DNA of 32,813 nucleotides, taken from Betaproteobacteria bacterium. Lineage in GTDB: Bacteria; Pseudomonadota; Gammaproteobacteria; Burkholderiales; SG8-39. Positions 32,668 through 32,813 of this stretch are shown here, piece after piece (the first letter of the stretch is position 1; every line of letters starts with the position of its first letter). Position numbers and translations under genes: made by a program. The notes under the pieces are model-generated. The model did not search any database. It saw only the letters and a program-made list of their open reading frames with translations, and had not been told where the DNA came from. The DNA is taken from NCBI GenBank assembly GCA_009693435.1, contig SHXF01000050.1, positions 1-32,813 on the forward strand, given 5' to 3'.

Positions 32668-32813
32668 CTCGTGAGTACCGAGTTCTTGCCTGATTTCACC
32701 GTGCCCCGGAATGGGGGAATTGTTCGTCAATCCAACGCTCGGTGAGCCTGTCCAACTCGTCTAATTGCTCCGGTGAGTAGCTCTCGGGAGCATATTCCAT
32801 TTCAAGCCACGAG
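32668..32813 (-). mobile_element. Right end of a second, divergent copy of the same element family
   Basis: CTCGTGAGTACCGAGTTCT at 32668-32686 matches the element end CTCATGAGTACCG[A/G][A/G]TTCT, and similarity continues to the window edge. The order is inverted relative to the complete element at 28167-30435. Scattered differences (roughly one base in nine) show it is a related, not identical, element. Its other end is outside the window. Confidence 0.85.
32696..32813 (-). CDS. C-terminal part of the element passenger protein, second copy
   Basis: The minus-strand frame reads MEYAPESYSPEQLDELDRL, then TERWIDEQFPHSGAR and a TGA at 32696-32698. This parallels the C-terminus of the protein at 30003-30407 (EGYSPEQLDELDRLTERW). 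Its start is outside the window. Conservation of the protein with silent and conservative changes suggests the passenger gene is kept under selection in this element family. Confidence 0.8.
   Translation of the reverse strand, partial: SWLEMEYAPESYSPEQLDELDRLTERWIDEQFPHSGAR

Overview
The window looks like a high-GC betaproteobacterial chromosome, most likely Burkholderiales. The reasons are two orphan Bug/TctC-type periplasmic binding proteins, two orphan TRAP DctP binding proteins, a leucine/isovalerate (liu) cluster and a ring-hydroxylating dioxygenase operon. This is inferred from gene content; no rRNA or other phylogenetic marker is present.

Layout. Bases 1-3300 are a graveyard of mobile and broken DNA. 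They hold the 5' end of an unknown minus-strand gene with a good promoter, a decayed IS3-family element interrupted by a palindromic element, the C-terminal tail of an alpha/beta-hydrolase, an XRE-type DNA-binding protein, an unknown small protein, and a type IV pilin leader fused to half of a YgjP-type metallopeptidase. Bases 3600-7600 are ordinary core genes: glyoxalase II, a caspase-like protein of unknown role, fluoride channel CrcB, a Bug receptor and a LOG-family nucleotide hydrolase. Bases 7590-17470 are a plus-strand catabolic block. It comprises a thioesterase-nitroreductase fusion, methylcrotonyl-CoA carboxylase beta, an acyl-CoA dehydrogenase, methylglutaconyl-CoA hydratase, methylcrotonyl-CoA carboxylase alpha, HMG-CoA lyase, a DUF1289 protein and an MBL hydrolase. 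Together the middle five can take isovaleryl-CoA to acetyl-CoA and acetoacetate. The block is peppered with tandem repeats, including a duplicated repeat element that carries a second copy of the dehydrogenase start.

Bases 17700-18850 hold two decayed toxin-antitoxin remnants. Next come a small lipoprotein, a second Bug receptor preceded by four 12-bp GATC repeats, HflX and a TRAP binding protein. Bases 23289-28072 are a minus-strand operon: Rieske dioxygenase alpha and beta, a Gfo/Idh/MocA dehydrogenase, a TRAP binding protein and a VOC metalloenzyme. It looks like uptake and dihydroxylation of an aromatic acid, substrate unknown.

Bases 28167-30435 are a complete insertion element with 7-bp target duplications, terminal inverted repeats, a DDE transposase, a divergent DUF6788 gene and a third, unknown gene. 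It separates the dioxygenase operon from an orphan FAD subunit of a molybdenum hydroxylase. The right edge holds an unknown coiled-coil gene whose 5' end is cut by a second, divergent copy of the same element family that runs out of the window.
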